A DNA stretch of 64,000 nt from Thermovirga lienii DSM 17291 (GCA_000233775.1 CP003096.1:1576501-1640500); one strand, 5' to 3'; positions 1 through 8,557 are shown, numbered from the stretch's first letter. Notes: generated from the sequence alone by a model not told the origin. Translations and numbers: made by a program.

Positions 1-67
1 CCCAACTGTCCCTAATTTCCATCATTTTTATAGCAATGTAATGATCTAAGGAGACTACATATCCCAT
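1..67 (-). CDS. N-terminus of an unknown gene, displaced from its ribosome site by an IS256 element (partial)
   Basis: An open frame starts with ATG at 67-65 (minus strand) and stays open for 22 codons to the window edge. The first residues read MGYVVSLDHYIAIKMMEIRD; I do not recognise the family. If the adjacent IS and one copy of its 9-bp target duplication are removed, a TTGGAGG ribosome site stands 6 nt before this ATG, a normal initiation region. In the present arrangement the ATG is preceded by IS terminal sequence with no good Shine-Dalgarno. The gene is therefore probably poorly translated unless the IS supplies expression. What is seen: the frame, the duplication and the displaced ribosome site. 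What is inferred: that this is a real gene. Confidence 0.5.
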   Translation of the reverse strand, partial: MGYVVSLDHYIAIKMMEIRDSW

Positions 68-75
68 TAGCAACC

Positions 76-1472
76 GGTCAAGTCCTATATTTTGTGTAAA
101 TTTGTTTTGGTCTCTGGTAATGGTCTTATGCATTTTTCTTATTTTTTGTTAAAGGCAATAGATTTTAGGGCTTGATCTAGATTGCTGTTGTGAAAGATAT
201 TCATAGTACTCATCCATATCAAGGTACTTCCTTCCACCAGCCCACTTGTTGTCTATCTCAAGAAGAACTGCGCCAAGCAACCTTACTGCCGATTCCCTGC
301 TTGGAAATATCCGTATAACCCTCTCCCTACGCCTTATCTCCTCATTCAATCTCTCCACACTGTTGGTCGTCCTCAGACGCTTACGATACTTCTCCGGCAA
401 AGACAATATCGCCACAGCATCGTCAAATCCCTCTTCCAAAATCCTCATCGCCTTAGGAGCTTTTTCTTCGTATTCCTCTAAAACCCTCATCAACAACATC
501 CTGGCTGTCCCCATATCCGGAGCATGCAAAATAGCCTGTATCCGAGTCTTGAGCTCCCCCTGAAGACCCTTAGGTGAAGCAGATAGTATGTTCCGTATAA
601 AATGAGTTTGACACCTCTGCCAGCTTGACCCCTGAAAATTTCTCCTCAAAGCCTTTACTAATCCCTTGTGGTCGTCAGATACCACTAAATCCACACCTCT
701 TAAACCTCTATCTTTCAACCAACCGAAAAAATCCCCCCAGCTCTCCTCTGATTCGCTATCTCCTACCACAAACCCCAAAACTTCTCGTATACCTTCTCTG
801 TTCACACCCACACATATAAGCATGCTCCTATGTAAGACCCTGTTTTCTTCCCTCACCCTTATAACCAATGCATCTACAATCAGAAAGGGATACTCCTTAT
901 CCTTCAAAGACCTATCTCTCCACGCTTCTATAACTGGATCCAGCCTCCTGCATAATTCCGACACCAATGACTTGGATATCCTTACTCCACATAACTCCTC
1001 GGTTATCTCAGATACCTTACGGGTTGATACCCCATTTACTACCATCTCCATCAAAGCCAAAATAAAGGCCTGTTCGCTCCTCTGATATCTGCTGAAAAGC
1101 TCCGTAGAAAACTTGCCATTACGAAGCCTGGGCACCCTCAAAACAAGGCTCCCTACTCTCGTCGTAAGCCTGTGCGGGTATGTTCCGTTGCGATACCCTC
1201 GTCTTTCCTCTGTCCGCTCGTAAGCCTCTGCTCTCAATTGTTCCGTTGCCTGGGCTTGAAGAACTTGATTCAATACCGACTCCAATAACTTAGATACTCC
1301 AGAATCCTTACTGTCCGACAAAAATAACTGATGCAGTAATTCTGAGTCGATGGTAATATTGTACTGAGCCATTGCAAGGTCACCTCCGGTTTGGGTTTGT
1401 TTTTCCGCTTACCATTTTAAACCAGAGACCTTGCCTTGGCTCTTAATTTTACACAATTATATGGACGTAACT
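76..1472 (-). mobile_element. IS256-family insertion sequence, copy 1
   Basis: An element of about 1.4 kb carrying one transposase gene. It is flanked by a 9-bp direct repeat TTAGCAACC (67-75 and 1473-1481), consistent with the 8-9 bp target duplications of this family. The ends are imperfect inverted repeats: the left end starts GGTCAAGTCC, the inverted right end reads AGTTACGTCC, and both then share TTGTGTAAA. The intact duplication argues for simple, fairly recent insertion. The insertion lies between the ribosome site and the start codon of the gene at 1-67. Confidence 0.85.
149..1372 (-). CDS. IS256/Mutator-type transposase
   Basis: A 407-residue DDE transposase that cuts and joins the element ends. 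The length is normal for IS256. Visible motifs are the first catalytic Asp in LIVDALVIRVR (about residue 165), the second in VVSDDHKGL with the typical CQTHFIRN that follows, and the catalytic Glu in SVERLNEEIRRRERV near residue 340. The start ATG at 1372 has a GGAGGTGA ribosome site. No frameshift is visible, so the enzyme looks functional. It is clearly related to the 410-residue transposase at 19503-20735, but codon use differs: AT-richer here, GC-rich there. Confidence 0.95.
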   Translation of the reverse strand: MAQYNITIDSELLHQLFLSDSKDSGVSKLLESVLNQVLQAQATEQLRAEAYERTEERRGYRNGTYPHRLTTRVGSLVLRVPRLRNGKFSTELFSRYQRSEQAFILALMEMVVNGVSTRKVSEITEELCGVRISKSLVSELCRRLDPVIEAWRDRSLKDKEYPFLIVDALVIRVREENRVLHRSMLICVGVNREGIREVLGFVVGDSESEESWGDFFGWLKDRGLRGVDLVVSDDHKGLVKALRRNFQGSSWQRCQTHFIRNILSASPKGLQGELKTRIQAILHAPDMGTARMLLMRVLEEYEEKAPKAMRILEEGFDDAVAILSLPEKYRKRLRTTNSVERLNEEIRRRERVIRIFPSRESAVRLLGAVLLEIDNKWAGGRKYLDMDEYYEYLSQQQSRSSPKIYCL

Positions 1473-1595
1473 TTAGCAACCTCCAATATCATATGGATAC
1501 ATATTTTATCAAACGAATACACAAAAACAACAAAGCTGAAGGCAGCCTTGATACTATGGATGTGACACATCCAATACAATGCTGAAAATAAAAAA

Positions 1596-1614
1596 CCCCG
1601 GGCTATGCCCGGGG
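1596..1614 (-). terminator. Intrinsic terminator of tRNA-Leu
   Basis: On the minus strand there is an 8-bp perfect stem, CCCCGGGC / GCCCGGGG, with a 3-nt loop. It is followed directly by a T-run (the A-tract at 1588-1595 on the plus strand), 14 nt downstream of the tRNA 3' end. Confidence 0.9.
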
Positions 1615-1627
1615 CTATCTGTCTTTT

Positions 1628-1715
1628 TGGTGCCGGAGGGGAGACTCGAACTCCCACAGACCCAAGGTCCGGCGGATTTTGAGTCCGCTGCGTCTACCAA
1701 TTCCGCCACTCCGGC
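1628..1715 (-). tRNA. tRNA-Leu (anticodon CAA)
   Basis: On the minus strand a type-II (long variable arm) tRNA can be drawn. The 7-bp acceptor is GCCGGAG / CTCCGGC, the D-arm is followed by GCGGA-CTCAAAA-TCCGC as anticodon arm, and the T-loop is GTTCGAGTC. The anticodon CAA reads UUG. The 3' CCA is encoded (complement of 1628-1630). A strong terminator follows, so it is a single-gene transcript. Confidence 0.95.
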
Positions 1716-1813
1716 AGCGCAAGAATATTTTGTTATTCATTGGCCTTTTTGTCAACCTCTAAGGGGAATTTTTTTACTTTTCAATACAACTTCCACACAC
1801 AAAGAAAACAATA

Positions 1814-2596
1814 TCACAGTTTATACACATCCGGCCGTCTGTCCTGTAAAACTGGTATGGCCTCTCTTGCCTTTTCAAGCACACTAAAGTCTATATGAGC
1901 CTCAACTATACCCTCATCACCAGTTAGTTCCGCAAGGACCTGCCCTAAGGGGTCCACCGCCATTGATCCTCCCACAAATGCGTTCTGGTCCTCCACCCCT
2001 ACCCTGTTAGCGGCAACCATAAATACTTGATTTTCTATGGCTCGGGCTGTCATTAAGGTTTTCCAGTGGTGAATTCTAGGTTCGGGCCATTGGGCTGGAA
2101 CGAAAATGACTTGGCTTCCTTTTAGCGTCAACTCCCTTGCCAGTTCGGGAAAACGCAGATCGTAACAAATCATGGCCCCGCATTTTATCCCATCCAATTC
2201 GAAAAGGCAGACCTTTTTGCCTGGGGTTATGTACTTATCCTCATCCATGAGGCCAAACAGGTGGATCTTATCGTACTCTGCTATTTTTTCTCCTTCCCTG
2301 TTGAACACCATCAATCTGTTGTAGGCTTTCTTGCACCTTATCGCCGCGACAGAACCAGCTACTATGTTAACCTTAAACTCCTTGGCAAGGGAGGAGATCA
2401 AATCTTTCGTCCTTTTTCCATTGGAGTCCCCTATCTCCAAAATCTCCTCCAATGCGTAAGAAGTGTTCCACATTTCCGGCAGCAAAATAACATCAGGTCC
2501 CGATAAAGCCGCCTCTCTTATCTTCGATTCAACCGTCCTGAAATTCTCGTCAGGATTCCCTTTTACGATATTCATCTGTATGATTGAAATTTTCAT
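1814..2596 (-). CDS. Carbon-nitrogen hydrolase (nitrilase superfamily, omega-amidase-like)
   Basis: A 260-residue cytosolic amidase of the nitrilase superfamily, which hydrolyses C-N bonds through a Glu-Lys-Cys triad. The triad is visible: Glu41 (LLPEMW), Lys110 (YDKIHLF) and Cys144 (ICYDLRFPE). The YDKIHLFG and ICYDLRFPE signatures are typical of the Nit2/omega-amidase or YafV branch, suggesting deamidation of 2-oxoglutaramate-like compounds; the substrate is inferred only. The ATG at 2596 was chosen because AAAGGAGG lies 7-8 nt upstream; an upstream in-frame ATG overlaps that ribosome site. It is divergent from the thioesterase gene. Confidence 0.85.
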   Translation of the reverse strand: MKISIIQMNIVKGNPDENFRTVESKIREAALSGPDVILLPEMWNTSYALEEILEIGDSNGKRTKDLISSLAKEFKVNIVAGSVAAIRCKKAYNRLMVFNREGEKIAEYDKIHLFGLMDEDKYITPGKKVCLFELDGIKCGAMICYDLRFPELARELTLKGSQVIFVPAQWPEPRIHHWKTLMTARAIENQVFMVAANRVGVEDQNAFVGGSMAVDPLGQVLAELTGDEGIVEAHIDFSVLEKAREAIPVLQDRRPDVYKL

Positions 2597-2695
2597 CGCT
2601 TTTCCTCCTTTCAATTTAGCATCATATATTTTTTACTGTACCATCTATTCATCGGTACTGCTAGAATATATCTATTATCCTTGGAGGTGAAGAAG

Positions 2696-3115
2696 ATGCC
2701 CTTGGAAAAAATGCCAGGCTACGACGGTTGCTTCGTATGCGACAAAAGGGGCAAAAACCCAAGGTCTCTTGGCGTAAGCATATATTGGGACCCCGAAAAT
2801 CAAGAAATCAACATTCCTTTCCGACCTGATGAAACTTGGTGCGGTTTTGAAGGGATAGTGCACGGGGGAATCCTAGCCGCTTTGGTGGACGACGCTATGT
2901 CTTGGGCACTTAAAAAGACCACAAAATCCTTTGGTTTCACAGCTTCCTTATCAGTACGGTACCTTAGGCCAGTGAAGGCAGGAGATTCCTATACAGCCGT
3001 AGGGACAGTCCATCACCAAGAAGGGAAGAAAGTCCAAACCAAAGCCCGGATAATTGACGAGAAGGGAAAAGTACATGTAGACGCAAAGGCCCTTTTCGTG
3101 CTGCAAAAAGAATAA
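2696..3115 (+). CDS. PaaI-type hot-dog thioesterase
   Basis: A 139-residue single hot-dog domain protein, presumably hydrolysing acyl-CoA thioesters. The family pattern is clear: FEGIVHGGILAALVDDAMSWA supplies the central helix with HGG and an acidic residue, followed by the LSVRYLRPVKAG strand. The N-terminus carries CFVC, seen in many 4HBT/PaaI homologues (for example GCFVCG). The ATG at 2696 is preceded by GGAGGTG; a TTG at 2681 is possible but overlaps that site. It is first gene of a probable operon with the two genes downstream. The acyl substrate cannot be read from the sequence. Confidence 0.85.
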   Translation: MPLEKMPGYDGCFVCDKRGKNPRSLGVSIYWDPENQEINIPFRPDETWCGFEGIVHGGILAALVDDAMSWALKKTTKSFGFTASLSVRYLRPVKAGDSYTAVGTVHHQEGKKVQTKARIIDEKGKVHVDAKALFVLQKE

Positions 3116-3146
3116 CAGAATAAACAAACTTAGGAGGATTATAAAA

Positions 3147-3590
3147 ATGAACAAAATCATCATTAGGCACTACAGCGCGACTGCCCCAAGATGCCAGCCA
3201 GTTGACCAGACCATTGATACCCTTCAAAAAGTTGTTTCCGAGATGAATCCGAAACTCGAAAACATAGGATTCAACTTGGAGCTAGAGCTTATCAGGGATG
3301 ATAAGTGCAAAGTGGAGGATATAAACAAGGTAACTCTATCATGCCAAGAAATGGACTTCGAAGAAACTCCCCTGGAGGAGATCATCGGAGTCCCCGTGGA
3401 CATGGAGCTCTGCCCATGCCAAGAAGGCTCAGGAGAATGTAGAGCCCTAGTAGTAGAAGGCAAAGCATTCCAATCCTTGCCACCTGGGCTGATCCTAGAT
3501 GGTATATTGAGAGTTGCCTTCTCTGCTCTGGAACAGCTAGGTGGAGGTTGCGGCCACAGCTGCGATGGCTGCCACGGATGTGGGGGATAA
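3147..3590 (+). CDS. DUF2703-like small protein with Cys/His-rich tail
   Basis: A 147-residue protein with TAGGAGG upstream of ATG 3147. The fold appears thioredoxin-like, as in DUF2703: a beta-strand start (IIIRHYSATAPRCQPVDQT), a helix containing MNPKLENIGFNLELELI, then strands. Family identity is a moderate-confidence impression. The C-terminus is a striking Gly/Cys/His tail (GGGCGHSCDGCHGCGG) holding four Cys and two His, and a further CPCQEGSGEC lies near residue 92. Both look able to bind metal. It sits 3 nt upstream of the cobalamin adenosyltransferase, so a metal- or corrinoid-handling role is possible, but this is inference. Confidence 0.6.
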   Translation: MNKIIIRHYSATAPRCQPVDQTIDTLQKVVSEMNPKLENIGFNLELELIRDDKCKVEDINKVTLSCQEMDFEETPLEEIIGVPVDMELCPCQEGSGECRALVVEGKAFQSLPPGLILDGILRVAFSALEQLGGGCGHSCDGCHGCGG

Positions 3591-3593
3591 AAC

Positions 3594-4115
3594 ATGGATA
3601 TCCCATGGATAACCACGAAAAAGGGCGACAAAGGACTCACCACTCTGGGCAACGGTGAAAAAGTACCTAAAGATCACCCCAGAGTGGAGCTATACGGAAC
3701 TCTAGATGAGTGCCAAGCCGCCATAGGTATAGCAAGGGCCCACTGTGCTTTTGAGGAAATAAATGCACATCTACTTGAGATAGAAAACATGCTTGGCACT
3801 TTAATGGGACATCTCTCACTTTTCCCAGGTGTTCCATGTCCCGAATATCAGGCCCTAGAGAAAATAATATCTCACGTAGGAACCATCGTAGGCGAAAAAA
3901 AACATATCTTTTTAAGACCTGGAGACTCCAAAGTAGGCTCTTTTCTCCACTTGGCACGCACTATTGCCCGAAGGGCAGAGAGAAAGGCCGTCAAGCTTTA
4001 CCGAGAGGGAAAGATTGAGGATAAAAGCTACATATTCATAAACCGCCTCTCTGACGCCATATTCGCTCTTGCCCTTTGGCTCAACATGGAGGAGAAACAG
4101 AGCAGCGCCGACTAA
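3594..4115 (+). CDS. Cob(I)alamin adenosyltransferase, PduO type
   Basis: A 173-residue enzyme that transfers the adenosyl group of ATP to cob(I)alamin, producing coenzyme B12. Diagnostic PduO-type motifs are present: TTKKGDKGLTTLGNG at the N-terminus (ATP binding), YGTLDECQAAIGIA, the helical RTIARRAERKAVKL arginine cluster, and INRLSDAIFALALWLN at the C-terminus. Length matches the family (170-190). The ATG at 3594 follows TGGGGG and lies 3 nt after the upstream stop, so translation is probably coupled. The product would serve B12-dependent mutases, none of which lie in this window. Confidence 0.9.
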   Translation: MDIPWITTKKGDKGLTTLGNGEKVPKDHPRVELYGTLDECQAAIGIARAHCAFEEINAHLLEIENMLGTLMGHLSLFPGVPCPEYQALEKIISHVGTIVGEKKHIFLRPGDSKVGSFLHLARTIARRAERKAVKLYREGKIEDKSYIFINRLSDAIFALALWLNMEEKQSSAD

Positions 4116-4189
4116 AATAATTAGCCGTTAAAAAAACACCTCTTGCAACTTTAACTTACAACCCGTAGAACAAAGCATTAAGTTTATTG

Positions 4190-4208
4190 TATAATGGGTT
4201 ATGTATAC
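4190..4208 (+). promoter_or_regulatory. Promoter and possible operator of the GntR gene
   Basis: A perfect -10 TATAAT (4190-4195) lies 42 nt before the start codon. The -35 is weak. A GTATAC palindrome (4203-4208) overlaps the expected transcription start and would be a plausible GntR-family half-site pair; the operator assignment is inference. Confidence 0.5.
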
Positions 4209-4237
4209 GGCTATATTTGAGGGGAGGCTCTTTTTTA

Positions 4238-4912
4238 ATGACTAATAATCCTTTTACTCCGGCAAAGAACATGGATCTGAGGGAGATAGTGTATCAAAAA
4301 ATCAAGGAAGCCATAGTGGAAGGCCTTATAAAACCGGGAGAGCGTCTTTCTGAAGTCGAGATAGCAGATAAGCTTGCCGTTTCAAGGACGCCTGTAAGGG
4401 AGGCCATTCGACAGCTTGCTCAAACGGGGCTTGTAACCTTGGAACCTAGAAAAGGGGCCTTTGTGACCCTCCCCACACTAAAAGACGCAGAGGACCTGTA
4501 CGACTTGAGAGCCACCCTTGAGCTCATGGCTTTGAGGTACGTCATAAAGAACCCGCCACGTGAAACTCTCGAAAAGTATCGAGAGATCTTTGCGGCAATA
4601 AACGAGAAAACCCCAACCAAACACTACCTAACAGAAGATAGAAAGTTCCATAACATGCTTTACGAGGCATCGGGCAACAAGTACCTCCATAAAATGTTGA
4701 GCAACATATCGGATCTGATCAACCTCTGTCGTCACTACTCTGTCGAAGGCACCCCTCTCACTACCTTCGCCTACGAACATATTTTGATCATCGACGCCAT
4801 CCTGGATCAAGATTGGGAAAGGGCAGAAAAGGAAATGAAGGCTCATATGGCTCGCACCAAGGAAGGTCTTTTGTCCTACTTAAGAAACCATCCTGACATG
4901 AAAGAAAAATAA
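4238..4912 (+). CDS. GntR-family regulator with FCD domain
   Basis: A 224-residue regulator. The N-terminal winged helix-turn-helix shows the FadR-subfamily signature: IVYQKIKEAIVEGLIKPGERL, then LAVSRTPVREAIRQLAQTGLV. The C-terminal all-helical FCD ligand domain has the usual DLRATLELMALR, the metal-binding D/H positions (FHNMLYEASGN) and a final H-x3-D helix (EHILIIDAIL). Such proteins sense carboxylic acids. The ATG at 4238 has GGGGAGG upstream. The transporter gene starts 6 nt after its stop, so the regulator probably controls that transporter, and possibly itself. Confidence 0.9.
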   Translation: MTNNPFTPAKNMDLREIVYQKIKEAIVEGLIKPGERLSEVEIADKLAVSRTPVREAIRQLAQTGLVTLEPRKGAFVTLPTLKDAEDLYDLRATLELMALRYVIKNPPRETLEKYREIFAAINEKTPTKHYLTEDRKFHNMLYEASGNKYLHKMLSNISDLINLCRHYSVEGTPLTTFAYEHILIIDAILDQDWERAEKEMKAHMARTKEGLLSYLRNHPDMKEK

Positions 4913-4918
4913 CCCAAA

Positions 4919-5806
4919 ATGGCACCTACTACCACTTCTATAGGTTTCGCACTGGCATTCATGGCTGCATTCACATGGTCGATAGCTCCAGTGTTTTACA
5001 GAAGAGCTATCGACTATGTTTCTTATTTTGGCCTTGGAGCAATAAGATGCATAGGCTACATAGTCAGCGCAGCAATTTTCCTGTTCATAACGATGGGATT
5101 AAAAAGCTTTGCTTTCCCTGGCATTAAACTTTTTGCCATAGTATTCATATGCTCAAATATATGGTTGGTTGTAGGAGATCTATTCTACTTCGCAGCCCTG
5201 CACAGGTTAGGGGTTTCTCTATGTGTTCCCATAACTTCTGCTTACCCTCTGCTAGCTGTCCCGGCATCTTGGATATTCCTGAACTCACCCTTCAACGCAA
5301 TGATCCTGGCAGCAGCAATCTTGATAGTACTAGGAGTGATACTTCTTTCCAGTAGCAGGGGTTCTATCATTCCTTCTGCTGTCTCTTTTGGAGGACTTTT
5401 TGCTGCAGTGCTCGCTATGAGCTGTTGGACCTTCGGTATAATCACAAACAAGCTTTTGATGGAGTATCTATCAGCTCCACAACTTGAGTGGTGGCGGGCA
5501 GTCTCAGTAACTATAGGCTCTTGGGCAATATTTATTGCAAATAAAAACACAAAAGATATCAAAAACATCTCTTTCGGCAACATTATGGAAATAGCCCTGG
5601 CTGGAGCTCTTGGACTAACCATAGGCAACTTGCTTTTCACCTACAGTTTCAAATTCATAAGCGTGGAAGTATCTACCTGCATAGTTTCTGCAAGGCCATT
5701 CATAGCCGCACTGGTGGCTTTTTTTGTCCTCAATGAAAAACTTACAAAAATAAAGTTAGCGGGAGTATCATTGGTGACAGCAGGTATTGTTTTAATATCC
5801 ATATAA
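4919..5806 (+). CDS. EamA/DMT-superfamily transporter
   Basis: A 295-residue inner-membrane permease with about ten transmembrane helices arranged as two EamA repeats. The first covers roughly residues 8-140 (FALAFMAAFTWSIAPVFYRRAI at its start) and the second 155-295 (FGGLFAAVLAMSCWTFGIITNK at its start). DMT carriers export amino acids, purines or other metabolites; the substrate cannot be told. It is translationally close to the upstream GntR gene, suggesting export or uptake of that regulator's ligand. No strong ribosome site is seen before ATG 4919, which fits coupling to the upstream gene. Confidence 0.85.
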   Translation: MAPTTTSIGFALAFMAAFTWSIAPVFYRRAIDYVSYFGLGAIRCIGYIVSAAIFLFITMGLKSFAFPGIKLFAIVFICSNIWLVVGDLFYFAALHRLGVSLCVPITSAYPLLAVPASWIFLNSPFNAMILAAAILIVLGVILLSSSRGSIIPSAVSFGGLFAAVLAMSCWTFGIITNKLLMEYLSAPQLEWWRAVSVTIGSWAIFIANKNTKDIKNISFGNIMEIALAGALGLTIGNLLFTYSFKFISVEVSTCIVSARPFIAALVAFFVLNEKLTKIKLAGVSLVTAGIVLISI

Positions 5807-5851
5807 AACCATTAATGGCTGTGTTCTACCAAAGAGGAGGTAAACCAACCA

Positions 5852-6619
5852 ATGGCTATTAAGTTCTTTCTCTACAAGTTGATAAAAAGTCTGTTGGTTC
5901 CTCCAGGATGTTTTTCCACTGTTCTGGCATTATTGGGCCTTTCATGCCTTCTGAAAAAACATAAGGGAAAAGCCCTGGGAGGAATGTTACTAATCCTTTC
6001 CTTGGCTTTTTGGTTTCTGGCAACTCCCATAGGAGAAAGGTTTATATTGCTTCCCCTAGAGAAAGCTGTCACTCCGTCACTTCCTGAAGCTCCTCAAAAC
6101 CCCGTAATAGTCCTTTTGGATGGAGGATGCAGATACGGCAAAACTCCTGAAGAGACCGAACCAGGCCCCTACACTGTCCAAAGAGCTGTGGGAGCCTTCC
6201 TACTCGCCCAAAAGAACCAGTGGCCCATAATAGTCACAGGAAGCTACGGAGGTGGTAAATATCCTATCTCCGCTGCCAAAGCCATATCCATTCTGCTTAA
6301 AAAGCTTGGCTTTACGGGAGAGATAATACTGGAAGAAGAGGCTAGAACCACATGGGAAAACATGGCCAACATCAAAGATATCGTCACGAAACGCAAGTTC
6401 AAGGAAATAATCCTGGTCACCAGTGCTTTCCACATGAAAAGGGCATCGTGGTGTGCCATGCAAAACTTAGAGGAAGCCAAGCTTTACCATTGGCCTGTAG
6501 GTTATTTGGCAGACGAAAAACCCCTTGATCCTCTTGATTTTCTGGCCGTAACCACAGCAAAAAACGTCCTTGCCCTGCGGGAATATATAGGGTTGATAGC
6601 CTACAAGATTATTTACTAA
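5852..6619 (+). CDS. YdcF/ElyC-like DUF218 membrane protein
   Basis: A 255-residue protein with two N-terminal membrane helices (about residues 15-32 and 40-60) followed by a DUF218 domain. Recognisable DUF218 features are VIVLLDGGCRYG, PIIVTGSYGGG, the ETRTTWENM-like EEARTTWENMANI, and ILVTSAFHMKRA with the conserved His. Family members (ElyC, SanA, YdcF) are linked to envelope integrity and to lipid-carrier or peptidoglycan metabolism. The ATG at 5852 is preceded by AGAGGAGG. Its stop overlaps that of the convergent rarA by 4 bp. Confidence 0.8.
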   Translation: MAIKFFLYKLIKSLLVPPGCFSTVLALLGLSCLLKKHKGKALGGMLLILSLAFWFLATPIGERFILLPLEKAVTPSLPEAPQNPVIVLLDGGCRYGKTPEETEPGPYTVQRAVGAFLLAQKNQWPIIVTGSYGGGKYPISAAKAISILLKKLGFTGEIILEEEARTTWENMANIKDIVTKRKFKEIILVTSAFHMKRASWCAMQNLEEAKLYHWPVGYLADEKPLDPLDFLAVTTAKNVLALREYIGLIAYKIIY

Positions 6620-7935
6620 CTGTTGCCTCCATTCTCCCTGAAACGTCTCCAAAGTTTTTTTAACCGTTGCGCCAACGCCCTTTCCGCGCCTACTTCCTGG
6701 GGAAAGTAAAATCTTCTATTCTCGGGAAGATACCTTTGGGGAACCCAGTGTTCAGGGTAGTCGTGGGGATACTTATAACCTTCGCCGTGAGGGTCCAAAT
6801 GCCTTGGAACCTGCATTAGGTCCCCTTTCTCTATAGCCGAAAGCACTCTGTCGATCGCCAAATAAGCGCTATTGCTTTTCAAGGTCGAAGCCAAATATAT
6901 AACTAACTCCGAAAGTATTATCCTCGCCTCAGGATACCCTACCATGTCCACAGCATAAGCCGCTGCTGTTGCCAGAGAAAGGGCCTGGGGATCCGCCAGT
7001 CCCACGTCCTCCGCCGCAAATATGAGCAGCCTCCTGGTCAAAAAACGCAGGTTCTCTCCTCCAGATATCATCCTACCCAGCCAGTATAAGGCAGCATCAG
7101 GATCTGATCCCCGCATGCTCTTTATGAGAGCGGAAATAACCTTATAGTGTTCATCCTGAGCCCTGTCATAACGCTTGAAAGAACCTTGGGAAACCTCTTT
7201 GAGTATATCCTTCTCTATGACATTGGCGCCCCTAGCTGCTGTGGCCACGGCAGCCACCTCAAGACGATAAAGGGCCTGCCTTGCATCCCCTCCTGAAAGT
7301 AGAACTAGCGCCTCCAAAGCTTCCCTGGACAGACGTAGTTCCAACATACCAAGACCTCTTTCTTTGTCCTCTAAAGCTTTCATAAGCAAATCAGCTATGG
7401 CATCTCTGCCCAGGGGGTAAAGTTCGAAGACGACCATTCTAGACAAAAGGGTCTTATTTATCTCGAACCACGGATTCTCCGTCGTTGAACCCACTAGGAC
7501 GACTTCTCCCTTTTCCACGAAAGGTAAAAGCACGTTTTGTTGCTGCTTGTTGAAATGATATATTTCGTCCACAAAGAGAACAGAGGCCTTGCCAGATCGC
7601 GCTTTCCACTCAATGGCCTCCGCCAAAACATCCCTTAGAGAAGTCACATTTGAGGTAACTGCGTTTATCTCTATGAAGTGCCTCCCTGTCATGGAGGCCA
7701 TTATTCTCGCAAGGGATGTCTTCCCCACACCTGGTGGGCCATACAGGATGCAATTAGGAACTTTTCCCGATTGCAAAAGGGCTCTTAAGGGCTTGCCTTC
7801 ATCAATCAGATGAGGCTGTCCCAAAAATTCATCAATGGTCCTGGGCCTCATTCGTTCAGGCAGCGGAGTTTCGTCATTTGGTTTCTTTTCTTGGGCGTTG
7901 TCGAAATCCTTCCACAGTAGGGACTCATTTTCCAT
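6616..7935 (-). CDS. rarA: Replication-associated recombination protein A (AAA+ ATPase)
   Basis: A 439-residue AAA+ ATPase of the RarA/MgsA/WRNIP1 family, acting at stalled replication forks with SSB. Seen: LPERMRPRTIDEFLGQPHL at the start, Walker A GPPGVGKTSLA, Walker B VLFVDEIYHFNKQQQ, sensor 1 VGSTTENPWFEINKTLLSRM, and the C-terminal tetramerisation region with RGSDPDAALYWLGRM and the YKYPHDYPEHWVPQRYLP tail unique to RarA. Length is normal. The upstream interrupted HAD gene overlaps its start by 11 bp, so the two once formed a coupled unit. Confidence 0.95.
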   Translation of the reverse strand: MENESLLWKDFDNAQEKKPNDETPLPERMRPRTIDEFLGQPHLIDEGKPLRALLQSGKVPNCILYGPPGVGKTSLARIMASMTGRHFIEINAVTSNVTSLRDVLAEAIEWKARSGKASVLFVDEIYHFNKQQQNVLLPFVEKGEVVLVGSTTENPWFEINKTLLSRMVVFELYPLGRDAIADLLMKALEDKERGLGMLELRLSREALEALVLLSGGDARQALYRLEVAAVATAARGANVIEKDILKEVSQGSFKRYDRAQDEHYKVISALIKSMRGSDPDAALYWLGRMISGGENLRFLTRRLLIFAAEDVGLADPQALSLATAAAYAVDMVGYPEARIILSELVIYLASTLKSNSAYLAIDRVLSAIEKGDLMQVPRHLDPHGEGYKYPHDYPEHWVPQRYLPENRRFYFPQEVGAERALAQRLKKLWRRFRENGGNS

Positions 7936-8514
7936 GCACTATTCTCTCCTCCATAAATGACTCCACCTCTTCTGGCTTTTGCGGCAACATTATTCCTTCG
8001 CAGCCAGTACGGACCTTCACTTGAGGGAACCTGTCCTTGATTAGGGAATCTACACCTTCCCAAATTGTCCTTCCTACCCAATCCAGGGTCAACATTCTGG
8101 AAGCAGCCCAATGTTCTAACGATATTTGGGATTTCTCATCAACGACCATGCATCCTACCCCCAACCGCGCTGCCTCATAGGCTATGTCTAGCACCAGAGG
8201 AGATTCAGCAGGCAAAAGGACGTCCTCTTGCCATGCCTCCTTTAGCCATTCTTCTCCTTTTTCTTCAGCTAGGTTTTTGTATTCCCAAGGAACTAGTGGA
8301 GCAGGATTTCTCAAGGATTCCACGAGGCATTTGACGCTTTCAAATTCCGCATCAGCCCAAAAAGCCCAGGACTCTCCCTTCCTTTCCACCAAAACGGCTC
8401 TCATTCGAGCCCTCCTTGCGCCTTGCAGGTCATACAAAAAATCTCCAACCACTACACAATTTTCGTAAGGAATACCCAAACACTCTGCTGCCATCCAAAG
8501 TGCCTTGGGGTCAG
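7925..8514 (-). pseudogene. HAD-family hydrolase, C-terminal part, separated by the IS110 element
   Basis: About 196 codons of a HAD hydrolase downstream of the IS110 insertion. It begins within motif III (PKALWMAAECLGI) and contains motif IV as VVGDFLYDLQGARRA, where the Asp would coordinate magnesium, then an extra domain of unknown role. Joining it to 9750-10148 with the element removed restores one uninterrupted frame of 329 codons across AAACCT/GACCCC. The fragment has no start of its own except one reading out of the IS end, so it is probably inactive. It overlaps the rarA start. Confidence 0.85.
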
Positions 8515-8557
8515 ATACTGTATTGAAAGTCAAGGGTTTTGATCTATAGATTTGTTT

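Noticed and set aside
666-1085. Long plus-strand frames inside IS256 copy 1 (and at 20071-20625 in copy 2)
   Set aside because: They are antisense to intact transposases, Ser/Pro/Thr-rich, and recur in both copies only because the transposase itself is conserved.
1457-1657. A 66-codon minus-strand frame across the tRNA 3' end, its terminator and the IS edge
   Set aside because: It reads through the tRNA and terminator hairpin and ends inside the IS terminus, so it is not a plausible gene.
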